Below, piece after piece: positions 53,355-62,021 of a stretch of DNA of 64,000 nt (positions within the stretch are counted from its first letter, which is position 1; the number at the start of each line of letters is the position of its first letter). The position numbers and the translations under genes are program-made. Origin of the DNA: Allobosea sp. WAO (GTDB lineage: Bacteria > Pseudomonadota > Alphaproteobacteria > Rhizobiales > Beijerinckiaceae); the NCBI RefSeq assembly GCF_001509835.1, contig NZ_JXTJ01000008.1, positions 496,001 to 560,000 of the forward strand. Direction: 5' to 3'. The notes beneath the pieces are model-generated. The model was not told the origin of the DNA. It did no database searches and saw nothing but the letters and a program-made list of their open reading frames with translations.

Positions 53355-54514
53355 CGGGTCACCAGCGCGATCTTGGCATTGTACCAGTTCATGAAGGCGG
53401 AGACCGCGAGGCCGATGACGAGATAGACCGCCAGCGTCATCGCGATGATCTCGATCGCCTGGCCGGTGTTGTTCAGCGCCGAGCCCATGAACAGGCTGAC
53501 CACGTCGGGATAGGCGATCGCGGCGCCGAAGGACGAGTTCTTCAGCACGTTGAGATACTGGTTGGTCATCGGCGGCGTCATCACCCTGAGCGCCTGCGGG
53601 ATGGTGACGAGGCGCAGCGTCTGGGCAGGCCGCAGCCCGAGCGCCGCCGAGGCCTCGATCTGGCCATGCGGCACGGATTGGATGCCGCCGCGCACGATCT
53701 CGGCAATGAAGCCGGCCGTGTAGGTCACCAGCGCCGCCAGCAGCGCGACGAATTCGGGGATGACGACGAAGCCGCCGCGATAGTTGAAGCCACGCAGCAC
53801 CGGAATGTCCCAGCGTGTCGCCAGGCTCGCCCAGCTCAGGGCCAGCACCGGCACCAGCACGAGCAGAATCAGGCTGACGACGAGCAGCGGCGCGTCCTGC
53901 CCGGTCGCCTCCTTGCGCCGCTTCGCCCAGCGCGCGAACAGCCATTGCGCAACGAAGGCGACGAGGATGGCGCCGAAGGCCCAGTGGAAATTCGCGGGAG
54001 CATCCGGCAGCGGGATGGTCAAACCGCGATTATTGATGAAGGCGACGCCGAAGACGCTGATGCTGTCACGTGGCGACGGCAATGCGGCGATGACGCCGAA
54101 ATACCAGAACAGCACGAAGAACAGCAGCGGGATGTTGCGGACGAACTCGACATAGGCGCCAGCAAGGGCTGAGACGAGCCAGATCGAAGAGAGGCGGGCG
54201 ATGCCGATCGCGAAGCCGAGCAGTGTCGCCAGCACCAGTGAGACCGCGGTGACGAACAGCGTGTTGGCGACACCGGCCCAGAACAGAGCGAGGATGTTGT
54301 CGGACTGGGTGTAGCTCGTCAGCACGAACGGCACGTCGATGCCGGAGGTGCGCCAGAGGAAGTCGAAGCCCGACGCGATGCCGGCCTTGACCATGTTCTC
54401 CGAGGCGTTGCGGATGAAATAGACCAGCAGGCCGACGAGGCCGATCAGCACCGCCGCCTGGTAGAACCAGTCACGGACGCGCTTGTCGTTGATGAAGGCG
54501 AGGGCTTTGCTCAC
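53351..54514 (-). CDS. aapQ: General amino-acid ABC transporter permease (AapQ-like)
   Basis: 387 residues from GTG 54514. An ATG at 54556 would add 14 residues, but it lies inside the palindromic repeat at 54552-54655, so the GTG seems more natural. Early segments VRDWFYQAAVLIGLVGLLVY and GFDFLWRTSGIDV are hallmarks of AapQ/BztB. The long middle loop and the EAA loop (GQIEASAALGLRPAQTLRLV, then IPQALRVMTPPMTNQYLNVL) complete the family pattern. It partners the AapM-like protein. Confidence 0.9.
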   Translation of the reverse strand: MSKALAFINDKRVRDWFYQAAVLIGLVGLLVYFIRNASENMVKAGIASGFDFLWRTSGIDVPFVLTSYTQSDNILALFWAGVANTLFVTAVSLVLATLLGFAIGIARLSSIWLVSALAGAYVEFVRNIPLLFFVLFWYFGVIAALPSPRDSISVFGVAFINNRGLTIPLPDAPANFHWAFGAILVAFVAQWLFARWAKRRKEATGQDAPLLVVSLILLVLVPVLALSWASLATRWDIPVLRGFNYRGGFVVIPEFVALLAALVTYTAGFIAEIVRGGIQSVPHGQIEASAALGLRPAQTLRLVTIPQALRVMTPPMTNQYLNVLKNSSFGAAIAYPDVVSLFMGSALNNTGQAIEIIAMTLAVYLVIGLAVSAFMNWYNAKIALVTR

Positions 54515-54551
54515 GATCGCAGGCTCGCTGGGAAGGCTGAAAGAGCGGGCC

Positions 54552-54655
54552 GTCATTCCGGCCGGAGCGAAGCGGAGGGCCGGAATCCATTGCGGACTCC
54601 GGCGCCTTTCGATGGATTCCGGAGCTACGCCGCGTTGCGGCTTGTCCGGAATGAC
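54552..54655. repeat. Palindromic extragenic repeat, copy C
   Basis: The best-preserved copy. Outer arms GTCATTCCGG (54552-54561) and CCGGAATGAC (54646-54655) are perfect. Inner arms CCGGAATCCA and TGGATTCCGG are perfect too. It lies between the aapJ-like and aapQ-like genes within the operon, where the folded RNA could protect the binding-protein message. Confidence 0.8.
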
Positions 54656-54684
54656 GGCGGCTCAGAGGTCGAGCCGCTTCGCTC

Positions 54685-55713
54685 TCACTGGAACGGTGGG
54701 GTGAACAGCAGCCCGCCCTTGGTCCAGAGCTGGTTCTGGCCGCGCTCGAGCTTCAGGGCCGAGCCCATGCCGACGGTGCGCTCATAGCTCTCGCCATAGT
54801 TCCCGACCTGCTTGATGACCTTGTACATCCAATCGTCCGGCAGCCCCATCATCGCGCCGAAGCCGCCCTCGGCGCCGAGCAGGCGGCGGACCTCGGTGTT
54901 CTTCGAGTTCGCCTTCATCTCGTCGACGTTCTTGGAGGTCACGCCGAGCATTTCGGCCGCGATGGTGCCGTTCAGCACCCAGCGCACGATCAGCTGCCAG
55001 CGCTCGTCGCCCCAGCGCGTCACCGGCCCCTGCGGATCGTTCGAGATCGGCTGGGTCAGGATGACGTGCTCGTCCGGCACCTTGAGCTTGGCGCGCTGGC
55101 CGGCGAGGGCGCCGACACCGGCGGTGTAGGCGTCGCAGCGGCCGCTGTCATAGGCGGTGATGGCGTCGTCATTCTTCTGGAAGTTGGTGATCGTCACCTT
55201 GAGGTTGCGCTCGCGGAACCAGTCGGCGGCGTTCTTCTCCTCGGTCGAGCCGGCGGCAACGCAGATCGAGGCGCCGTCGAGATCGGCCGCGGTCTTGGCG
55301 TTGGCCTTCTTGCGGACGATGAAGGTCTGGCCTTCGTAGAAATTGATGCCCTGGAAGTTCAGGCCGAGCGTCGCATTGCGCGAGAAGGTGATGGTCGAAT
55401 TGCGCGAGAGGAGGTCGACCTGGCCCGATTGCAGGATCGGCCAGCGCTGCTGCACCGAGGTCGGCGTGAACTTGACCTTGGTCGCGTCGCCGAGTACGGC
55501 GGCAGCGAGCGCCTTGCAGTAGTCGACGTCGAGGCCGGTCCATTCGCCCTTGTCGTTGGCGAAGGAGAAGCCGGGCAGGCCGAGATGCACGCCGCATTCG
55601 ATATGGCCGCGGGCCTTGACCGCGTCGAGCGTCGGGCTCGGCGCGAGCTGCTGGGCGAGCGCCATCGAGGCGCTGCCGGCGAGGATGGCCCCTGCCAGAT
55701 AGATGGTCTTCAT
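54685..55713 (-). CDS. aapJ: General amino-acid ABC transporter substrate-binding protein (AapJ-like)
   Basis: 342 residues from ATG 55713, with AGGGGAACAGGAC upstream. A signal peptide (MKTIYLAGAILAGSASMALA) leads to a family-3 binding protein of the long AapJ/BztA type: KARGHIECGVHLGLPGFSFA, EWTGLDVDYCKALAAAVLGD, LLSRNSTITFSRNATLGLNF, and the C-terminal GNYGESYERTVGMGSALKLE. It binds a broad set of L-amino acids in the periplasm. First gene of the operon. Confidence 0.93.
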   Translation of the reverse strand: MKTIYLAGAILAGSASMALAQQLAPSPTLDAVKARGHIECGVHLGLPGFSFANDKGEWTGLDVDYCKALAAAVLGDATKVKFTPTSVQQRWPILQSGQVDLLSRNSTITFSRNATLGLNFQGINFYEGQTFIVRKKANAKTAADLDGASICVAAGSTEEKNAADWFRERNLKVTITNFQKNDDAITAYDSGRCDAYTAGVGALAGQRAKLKVPDEHVILTQPISNDPQGPVTRWGDERWQLIVRWVLNGTIAAEMLGVTSKNVDEMKANSKNTEVRRLLGAEGGFGAMMGLPDDWMYKVIKQVGNYGESYERTVGMGSALKLERGQNQLWTKGGLLFTPPFQ

Positions 55714-55821
55714 GTCCTGTTCCCCTGCGTCCTTAGGCGTCATGCGCGGCGCTGGGGCTGACTATGCAACAGACGCACCAAGAGAGGTAGGGGGGACGAT
55801 AGGACTAGCTGACGTCCGGCG

Positions 55822-56157
55822 TCACCAGCCACGCTGGGCCTTGATCGCCTTCTTCTGCATGTCCTTCTGGGCCCTCCAGTAGTCCATCTGGCCCTGCCGC
55901 TGCATCTCGTAATAGTCGCGGATGCGCTCCTTGCGGGAGGTCGAGTTGCGGTAGTCCTTCCAGTCGTAGTGGTCGTCATGGACATCGTCGTCGTCGCCGA
56001 GCGCGTCGAGGAAGTTCTTCAGCAGCGAGCGGGCCGGTTCGACCGGCAGGGACTGCACGCCGGCCGGGAGCGGCGCAAAAGCGGGCGCGGCGATCGCGGC
56101 CGGCGAGGCCGCCATGAAGGCGGCCAGGCTCAGGATCAGGGCAGGGCGGAGCATCAT
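55822..56157 (-). CDS. Small exported hypothetical protein with acidic and charged tail
   Basis: 111 residues. The first 24 form a signal peptide (LILSLAAFMAASPAAIA). The mature part has an acidic, His-containing stretch (DALGDDDDVHDDHYDWKDYR) and then a Lys/Arg/Gln/Tyr-rich helix (RIRDYYEMQRQGQMDYWRAQ). No known domain is recognised. It lies 26 bases downstream of the serine hydrolase and may be cotranscribed with it. The Asp/His cluster could bind metal, but this is only a guess. Confidence 0.65.
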   Translation of the reverse strand: MMLRPALILSLAAFMAASPAAIAAPAFAPLPAGVQSLPVEPARSLLKNFLDALGDDDDVHDDHYDWKDYRNSTSRKERIRDYYEMQRQGQMDYWRAQKDMQKKAIKAQRGW

Positions 56158-56183
56158 GTCGGGAATCCTCGGTATCGTCGGCA

Positions 56184-57731
56184 TTACTGGGCCGGGGCCC
56201 GGCTGAAGAGATGCGGCAACTCGGGGCTGAGCCAGCGCATCTGCGTGATCCTGCCGTTGTTGTCGGGCTCGAAGCGCAGCCGGGTGAAGGCTTCGCCGCC
56301 GCTCATCGCGGCGGGACCGGCGAAGTCGCCGACCGGCGCGAGCGTCGCCGAGAACAGGAAGGGATCGTCCCGACTCGCCGTGAGCAGGCCGATGGCCTCC
56401 GTTGTTTCCAGCTTCATCTGAAGGTTGCCGTTGACCAGGGAGACCGTCGCCTCTCCGAGGATCGGCGAGACATAGGTGCCGGCGAGGGCGGAGGCATTGG
56501 CCGGCAGCGGCCCGGGCACGAAACCGGCCGCCTCCTTCAGCGCGGCCTCGCGCTTCGCCTTCGACGCCGCGGCGCCGAGCGCGATGTTGTCGACGGTCGG
56601 ATTGCCGAGGACACGGTCGTAGAACCACATCGCCAGCGAATCCGGCATACCGCCATTCTCGAGATTGGTGAGAATGACGATGCCGGTCTTGGCATCCGGC
56701 AGAAAGCCGGCATGGGCGCCGAAGCCGGAGGTGCCGCCATTGTGCCAGATGATCCGGCCGCGCGGCGTCGCGCTGGCGACCCAGCCGACGGCATAGGCGG
56801 TGCGCTCGTTCATCGCGACGCGCGGCGTCCAGGTCACGTCGAGATTCTCCTCGGAGACCACGACCTTGCCGTCGAAGATGCCGCGGCCGAGCTGCAGGCG
56901 CAGCCATTTCGCCATGTCGGGCACGTTCGAGTTCAGCGCGCCGGCCGGGCCGAGCGCATAGGGGAAGGCGGGATGGAAGGGCACTGCGATGGGCGCGGCG
57001 TCGAGCCGGTGACCCGTCGCGTGGTCCGGCGCCTTCTCGATCGCCTCGGCGGTCGCCGTGGTCGCCGCCATGCCGAGCGGGTCGAGCACGCTGCGCTTCA
57101 GCGAGGCGAACCAGGACGGTGTGCCATTGGCCTTGGCGACGATCTCACCGCCGACGACGTGCGGGATGTTGAGATAGCGGAAATCGGAGCGGAAGGCGCC
57201 AAGTTGCGGCGCCACCCGCAGCGAGCGGATCAGCGTTTCCTTGTCGAAGCCGAGGAAGGCCAGGGCGTCGTTGACATAGGGGGTCAGCCCGGAACGCTGC
57301 GCTGCGAGATCGAGCACGCGGAAGTCGCGGGTAATCCAGGGGTCGGAGAGCTGGAAGGCGGGATGGTGGTCGATCACCGGGTCGTTCCAGCCGATCCGGC
57401 CGGCATCGACGGCCTGCGCCAGCGTCACGCCGAGAAAGGCCTTGGTGGTCGAGCCGACCTGGAACAGAGTCTCCGGGGTCACCGGCTCGGGCTTGCCCTG
57501 AGCCTTGAGGCCGAAGCCCTTGGCGTAGATCAGCTTGTCGTCATGGACGATGCCGACGGCGACGCCGGGCACCGAAAAGGCCTTCATGCCGGCGGCGACC
57601 TGCTTCTCCAGCTCCGGCAGCAGCGCCTCGATCGATGCCTGGCTCGGCTCCTGTGCTTGGGCTGCGCCGGCGGTCAACGCTCCGGCGAGCGCGAGGCCGC
57701 GCAGGAAGGGTGTTCCGAGGAAAAGCTTCAT
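56184..57731 (-). CDS. Serine hydrolase, beta-lactamase/class C (CubicO-like) family
   Basis: 515 residues from ATG 57731, with GGAGCGACTGG upstream; an ATG at 57749 is possible. A signal peptide (LFLGTPFLRGLALAGALTAGAAQA, trimmed here in view) is followed by the SxxK motif in VGSTTKAFLG (about residue 94) and the Tyr-x-Asn motif in FRYLNIPHV. HNGGTSGFGAH near residue 340 corresponds to the third conserved element. It is probably a periplasmic esterase or peptidase; a true beta-lactamase role is uncertain. Confidence 0.88.
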   Translation of the reverse strand: MKLFLGTPFLRGLALAGALTAGAAQAQEPSQASIEALLPELEKQVAAGMKAFSVPGVAVGIVHDDKLIYAKGFGLKAQGKPEPVTPETLFQVGSTTKAFLGVTLAQAVDAGRIGWNDPVIDHHPAFQLSDPWITRDFRVLDLAAQRSGLTPYVNDALAFLGFDKETLIRSLRVAPQLGAFRSDFRYLNIPHVVGGEIVAKANGTPSWFASLKRSVLDPLGMAATTATAEAIEKAPDHATGHRLDAAPIAVPFHPAFPYALGPAGALNSNVPDMAKWLRLQLGRGIFDGKVVVSEENLDVTWTPRVAMNERTAYAVGWVASATPRGRIIWHNGGTSGFGAHAGFLPDAKTGIVILTNLENGGMPDSLAMWFYDRVLGNPTVDNIALGAAASKAKREAALKEAAGFVPGPLPANASALAGTYVSPILGEATVSLVNGNLQMKLETTEAIGLLTASRDDPFLFSATLAPVGDFAGPAAMSGGEAFTRLRFEPDNNGRITQMRWLSPELPHLFSRAPAQ

Positions 57732-57836
57732 CCAGTCGCTCCAGGACATTGAAAAGGGCCGAGAAATCGCGGCGGGAACGCGCTGCGGGCCGGGCAGGAA
57801 GGCCGCAAGCTGGCATGGTCTTGTCTGCCGTTAGGT

Positions 57837-57857
57837 AAACAGAATCGGGAGATTCTG
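57837..57857 (-). terminator. Terminator-like hairpin after the BtuCD-type operon
   Basis: CAGAATC (57840-57846) and GATTCTG (57851-57857) form a 7-bp stem with a four-base loop. Read on the minus strand it is followed by TTTACC. It lies 26 bases after the ATPase stop, at the expected 3' end of the long minus-strand locus. Confidence 0.5.
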
Positions 57858-57882
57858 ACCAGATTGCCGTGACGCGCCGGTG

Positions 57883-58647
57883 TCACCCTGGCAGGAAGGC
57901 GAGCCTGCCATCGGCGTCGCGCACGGTCTCGACCACGCTGCCGTAGAGTGCGGCGAGATTTGCCGAGGTCAGCAGTGCGGCGGCCGGGCCGCTGCCGAGC
58001 GAGCGCCCATCGCGCAGCAGCATCACACGGTCGGCGTAGCGCAGGGCCTGGTTGGGATCGTGCGTCGTGAAGAGCACGCCGAGGCCTTCGTCGGCGAGGC
58101 GGCGCATTTGCGCCATCACCTTGCCCTGGTTGCCGAAATCGAGGCTGGCCGTCGGTTCGTCAAGGACGATGTAGCGTGGCTGCTGAGCCAGTGCGCGGGC
58201 AATCAGGACGAGCTGGCGCTCACCGCCGGAAATCTCCGTATAGGGGCGCTGCGCCAGCCTTTCGATGCCGAGCCGCTCCAGCATGGCCTGCGTGGTGGCG
58301 CGGTCGCGGGCCGAGGGCGCGGAAAAGAGATCGCCATGTGCGGTGCGGCCCATCAGCACCACCTCGGCGACCGAGAAGGCGAAGGTGCCGGCGTGCGCCT
58401 GCGGGACATAGCCCAGGACACGCGCGCGCTCGCCGATCGAGAAGGTCGCGAGTGCGCGCGAATCCAGCGTGAGCTGGCCGCCCTTCGCCGGCAGCAGCCC
58501 GAGCAGTGTCTTGAGCAGCGTCGTCTTGCCGTGGCCGTTCGGGCCGAGCAGGGCCATGACCTCGCCGCTGCGGATCGCGAGCTCGATGTCGCAGCCGACC
58601 TCGCGGCTGCCATGGCCATAGGCGAGGGCGCTGGCAGCGAGGCTCAC
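57883..58647 (-). CDS. ABC transporter ATP-binding protein, BtuD/FecE/MolC type
   Basis: 254 residues. Walker A GPNGHGKTT, Q-loop GYVPQAHAGTF, signature SGGERQLVLIARAL, Walker B YIVLDEPTASLDFGN and H-loop TTHDPNQAL are intact. The unusual His within Walker A (PNGHGKTT) is compatible with activity. It powers the FecCD-type permease upstream. Given the neighbouring tungstate genes and trmO, molybdate/tungstate (MolBCA-like) is as likely a substrate as an iron chelate. Confidence 0.92.
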   Translation of the reverse strand: MSLAASALAYGHGSREVGCDIELAIRSGEVMALLGPNGHGKTTLLKTLLGLLPAKGGQLTLDSRALATFSIGERARVLGYVPQAHAGTFAFSVAEVVLMGRTAHGDLFSAPSARDRATTQAMLERLGIERLAQRPYTEISGGERQLVLIARALAQQPRYIVLDEPTASLDFGNQGKVMAQMRRLADEGLGVLFTTHDPNQALRYADRVMLLRDGRSLGSGPAAALLTSANLAALYGSVVETVRDADGRLAFLPG

Positions 58648-59705
58648 GACCAGCTACCGCGAGAGGAGGCGAGGAGCCAGATGAAGAAGGGTGTTCCGAC
58701 GACGGCGGTCAGGATGCCGAGCGGTGTCTCTGCCGCCGACATGGTTCGCGTGATGGTGTCGATGATCAGCAGGTAGCCCCCGCCAAGGAGTGCTGCTGTC
58801 GGCAGCAGCCTGCCGAAATCGGGGCCGACCAGGAAGCGCGCCAGATGCGGCACGACGAGGCCGACCCAGCCGATAATGCCTGCGGCAGCGACGCTCGCTG
58901 ACGTCACCAGCGTCGCGGCTGCGACGATCGCGAGCCTGATCGGCGCTGTATTCAGCCCCAGCGCGCGGGCCTCCTCTTCCGGAAGCGACATCACGTTCAT
59001 CCGCCAGCGCAGCAGCATCAGGACCGTGGTGCCGAGCAGGATCGGACCTGCCAGGACGGCGAGGTCGATCGGCGAGCCGTGATTGTTGAGGCTGCCGAGC
59101 AGCCAGAAGGTCATTGCCGGGAGCTGGTTGTACGGGTCGGCCCAGAACTTCACCAGCCCGATCCCGGCGGCCAGCAGCGAGCCGATGACGACGCCGGTCA
59201 GCACCAGCGCCAGGACCGGGTCGCCGCGACGGATGGTCGACCCCACCGCGTAGACGGCCCCTACAGCCACCAGACCACCGGCGAAGGCGGCGAGCTGGAT
59301 GCCGAGGATGCCGATCGAGAAGAAGATGCCGAGCACCGCGCCCAGCGCCGCCCCTGTCGACGCCCCGAGGATGTCGGGGGAGACCAGGGGGTTGCGGAAC
59401 AGGCCTTGGAAGGCGGCTCCCGCCATGGCGAGTGCAGCCCCGATGAGAACCGCCGAGGCTATGCGCGGTCCGCGGATGTTCCAGATCACGGCCTCGGTGC
59501 GCGGGTCGAGGCCGTGCGGCTGGCCGGTGAGCTGCGACCAGAGCAGTTGCGCGATGTCGCCGGGGCCGACCGGGAAGCGCCCGACAGCGAACGCGGCCAG
59601 CACGGCGCCGCCGAGCAGGGCGAGCGCGATCAGGTTGCCGCGCAGGCTGGACGGCCGCAACGGCTCAGTTCCGGCCTGACAGGATGCGGTCGAGCTGGTC
59701 GTCAT
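58644..59705 (-). CDS. ABC transporter permease, BtuC/FecCD/MolB type
   Basis: 353 residues. Around ten membrane helices are visible. Landmarks: WNIRGPRIASAVLIGAALAM, GAAFQGLFRNPLVSPDILGA, GWVGLVVPHLARFLVGPDFG and the terminal LGILTAVVGTPFFIWLL. It overlaps the ATPase gene by four bases and the binding-protein gene by 41 bases, showing tight coupling. The membrane channel of a type II importer. Confidence 0.93.
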   Translation of the reverse strand: MTTSSTASCQAGTEPLRPSSLRGNLIALALLGGAVLAAFAVGRFPVGPGDIAQLLWSQLTGQPHGLDPRTEAVIWNIRGPRIASAVLIGAALAMAGAAFQGLFRNPLVSPDILGASTGAALGAVLGIFFSIGILGIQLAAFAGGLVAVGAVYAVGSTIRRGDPVLALVLTGVVIGSLLAAGIGLVKFWADPYNQLPAMTFWLLGSLNNHGSPIDLAVLAGPILLGTTVLMLLRWRMNVMSLPEEEARALGLNTAPIRLAIVAAATLVTSASVAAAGIIGWVGLVVPHLARFLVGPDFGRLLPTAALLGGGYLLIIDTITRTMSAAETPLGILTAVVGTPFFIWLLASSRGSWS

Positions 59706-60699
59706 CTGGCGCCACCTGATAGAACAGCCCGTAGAACTCCGCAGTGAGCCTGCGAATGTCCTCGGGGAACTGCGCCGGATACAGCAGCTTCGCCAGCCAC
59801 CACAAGCCGATCATGCGGTTGACCGAAGGCGGAAAGTCGACCCAGCCGAAGGGGAGTTTCGGCGCGAGGTGCACGCGCTTGTCTCGCACTGCCCTGACGC
59901 CGGCCCAGAGCGGATTGACCCGGACATCGGCAACGAAGCCGGTGTCGATGGCGACGATCACTTCGGGATCCCAGGCCAGGACCTGTTCCAGCGAGACCTG
60001 GGCCAGGCCATTGCCCGGTGTGTCGGCGGCGGCGTTGCGCGCGCCGATGAAGGTGAGCGTCTCGACATTGATCGAGCCGCCGAGGCCGGTTTCGAGGCCG
60101 CGCGGTCCGCGGGCATAGTAGACCGTGGGACGCTGCGAAGCGGGGATTGTGGCGACACGTCCGCGTATGGTCGCCATCGCCTCCTCGCACCAACGCGCCA
60201 GCACTTCGGCCCGTTCCTCGCGGCCGACGAGGCGTCCGAGCAAGCGGTAGCTTGCCGGGATCTGGTCGAACCGGCCGTCGAGCAGCGCATAGGGAATCCC
60301 GGTCTGGCCCTGCACTCTTTCGGCGAGCTCGAAATAGGTGCGTCCGGTGGAGCCCGAGTCGACGATCAGATCGGGCTTCAGCCCAAGGACGACCTCGACA
60401 TTCGCGCTCGAGCCGCGGCCGGTGATGCGTCCGAGCTCCGGGCGGTCGCCGATACCCGGCAACAGGAATTCGCGTTCCTCCGGCCGGTTGGCGCGCGGCC
60501 AGCCGAGCAGCAGGTCAGGCGCCAGCGTGTAGACGAGGATCGCGGCCGGCGGTCCGGCGGGAAAAATCCGTGTCACCTTGGCCGGGACTGGCACCTCGCG
60601 ACCTGCGCCATCGCGGATGGTCGCGGCGCGGGCAAGGGACGGGGCGGCCAGCGTGGCGGCGACCCCGGCGAGAACGGCGCGTCTGTCAGGACGCAGCAT
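59665..60699 (-). CDS. ABC transporter substrate-binding protein, BtuF/FecB/MolA type
   Basis: 344 residues. The short N-terminus has a twin-arginine-like motif (DRRAVLAGVAATLAAPSLA), suggesting Tat or Sec export. The PF01497 domain begins IRDGAGREVPVPAKVTRIFP; the linker helix and IGARNAAADTPGNGLAQVSL, then WDPEVIVAI, are typical. Sequence features resemble binding proteins for oxyanions or chelates; with tup genes and trmO upstream, molybdate or tungstate is favoured. It overlaps trmO by 14 bases. Confidence 0.85.
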   Translation of the reverse strand: MLRPDRRAVLAGVAATLAAPSLARAATIRDGAGREVPVPAKVTRIFPAGPPAAILVYTLAPDLLLGWPRANRPEEREFLLPGIGDRPELGRITGRGSSANVEVVLGLKPDLIVDSGSTGRTYFELAERVQGQTGIPYALLDGRFDQIPASYRLLGRLVGREERAEVLARWCEEAMATIRGRVATIPASQRPTVYYARGPRGLETGLGGSINVETLTFIGARNAAADTPGNGLAQVSLEQVLAWDPEVIVAIDTGFVADVRVNPLWAGVRAVRDKRVHLAPKLPFGWVDFPPSVNRMIGLWWLAKLLYPAQFPEDIRRLTAEFYGLFYQVAPDDDQLDRILSGRN

Positions 60700-61165
60700 G
60701 GGTCTTCTCCACCCGGGCGGCAGAATGCGGGCAGCGCCAGGGCTTGATGTCGATCAGTGGCGTTCCGTCGAGGCAGTCGAGCCCGCGCACCAGCAGGACG
60801 CCGTCCTCGACGCCCTCCAGTTTCACGCGAGACAGGGCGATTGGGTTCGGCCGGACCGGCGAGCGCAAGGCGAAGGTGCCGGAGACGGTCCCGCCGCGCG
60901 GCGTCTGTGTCAGCAGGTCGCGCCTTGCCTCGTGCATCCAGTAGAGGATGTCGAGCTCGTCGAAGGCCTCGATGCCGAGCAGCGCCGGGCGGAAGGCCGG
61001 ATCTAGCTCGATCCGGCAGAGCGGCCCGTCCTGGCTGCCGCGGCGCGGGCACTGGTCGCGCGTCGCGAAGGGCGTGCGGATGCGGCCGATGAAGATGAGA
61101 TGCGCGTCGCTGAGTTCGGGCAGGGGGGCTTCGGTCTCGCCCGGCCGCGTCGCTTGCCAGTCCAT
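60686..61165 (-). CDS. trmO: TrmO/TsaA-family tRNA (t6A37) N6-methyltransferase
   Basis: 159 residues from ATG 61165, which sits 19 bases after the upstream gene's stop; an ATG at 61198 would overlap it. The family motifs are clear: IGRIRTPFATRDQCPRRG, DELDILYWMHEARR, SPVRPNPIALSRVKLEG (about residue 110) and CLDGTPLIDIKPW. TrmO uses SAM to add a methyl group to t6A in tRNA. Its gene is often seen near molybdenum genes, and here it lies between oxyanion binding proteins; the reason is unknown. Confidence 0.88.
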   Translation of the reverse strand: MDWQATRPGETEAPLPELSDAHLIFIGRIRTPFATRDQCPRRGSQDGPLCRIELDPAFRPALLGIEAFDELDILYWMHEARRDLLTQTPRGGTVSGTFALRSPVRPNPIALSRVKLEGVEDGVLLVRGLDCLDGTPLIDIKPWRCPHSAARVEKTHAAS

Positions 61166-61184
61166 AGCTGTCGTCCCGTTTCGC

Positions 61185-62021
61185 TCAAGGCCCGCCATGC
61201 GGCAGTCCGGGCGCCGAGAAGCCATGCTTCGCCAGGATCGTCTGCCCTGCCGGCGACAGGATGAACATGGCGAGCCGGTAGCCGTTTGGCGAGGCCGAGT
61301 TGAGCACCGTCAGCCCGTAATCGGCGCCGACCGCGAGCGCCGGTGGTAGGCGGACGAGCCGGATTCCCGGCTGCTCCTGCGCCAAAGGCTGGGCGTTGGT
61401 GCAGTAGGCCAGGAAGATGTCGGCCTCGCCGCTGGCGATCTTGTGGCCGTAGACATTGACGCCCGTCGGAGCCGGCACGCTGGTCGCGCTGCCGGTGAGC
61501 TGCAACGCCTTGGCTTCGAGCGCAGCCTTGGCGCCCGCTTTCAACGTCTCGGCGCGGGCGAAGACGGCGAAGGCATAGTCGCCGGAGGGGTCGGCGCGCG
61601 GCGTCGAGGTGCCGAGCTTCACCTTGGCATCGAGCAGGTGCTCTAGCAGGGTCTCGCTGGTCGCCGGCAGGTCCGGCCGGACGAAGGCACAGAGCTCGTT
61701 GCGGGCGAAGAGCACGACCGGCCCCGCGGCACCGGCCTGCGCCAGCGCCTGAGGATGCTCCATATTGGCCGAGGCGAAGACTTCGGCGGCCTCGCCCTTG
61801 GCGATGCGGTCATGCAGCAGGCCGGAAGCCCCGTAGACGGGCTTCACGACGAGCTTCGTCTGCGCCTCAAAGGCCTGCGCCACCTCCGTCAGGGCGCCGC
61901 GCAGGCTGCCTGCCGCATGCAGGAGCACCGGCTCCTGCGCCGCTACGGTCCCGGCCATCAGGCAGACAAGTCCGGCGAGGGCGAGGCGGCGCACCGCCTC
62001 ACGCCCCGGCCTGCCCGGCAT
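61185..62021 (-). CDS. Molybdate-type substrate-binding protein (ModA-like)
   Basis: 278 residues; the start overlaps tupA by 23 bases, and a GTG at 61994 is an alternative. A signal peptide (RRLALAGLVCLMAGTVAA) is followed by ModA-like segments: VLLHAAGSLRGALTEVAQAF, YGASGLLHDRIAKGEAAEVF, ASANMEHPQAL and NGYRLAMFILSPAGQTILAK. It binds an oxyanion such as molybdate. It has no ModB/ModC partner here, so it may feed the Tup or BtuCD-type system. Confidence 0.87.
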   Translation of the reverse strand: MPGRPGREAVRRLALAGLVCLMAGTVAAQEPVLLHAAGSLRGALTEVAQAFEAQTKLVVKPVYGASGLLHDRIAKGEAAEVFASANMEHPQALAQAGAAGPVVLFARNELCAFVRPDLPATSETLLEHLLDAKVKLGTSTPRADPSGDYAFAVFARAETLKAGAKAALEAKALQLTGSATSVPAPTGVNVYGHKIASGEADIFLAYCTNAQPLAQEQPGIRLVRLPPALAVGADYGLTVLNSASPNGYRLAMFILSPAGQTILAKHGFSAPGLPHGGP

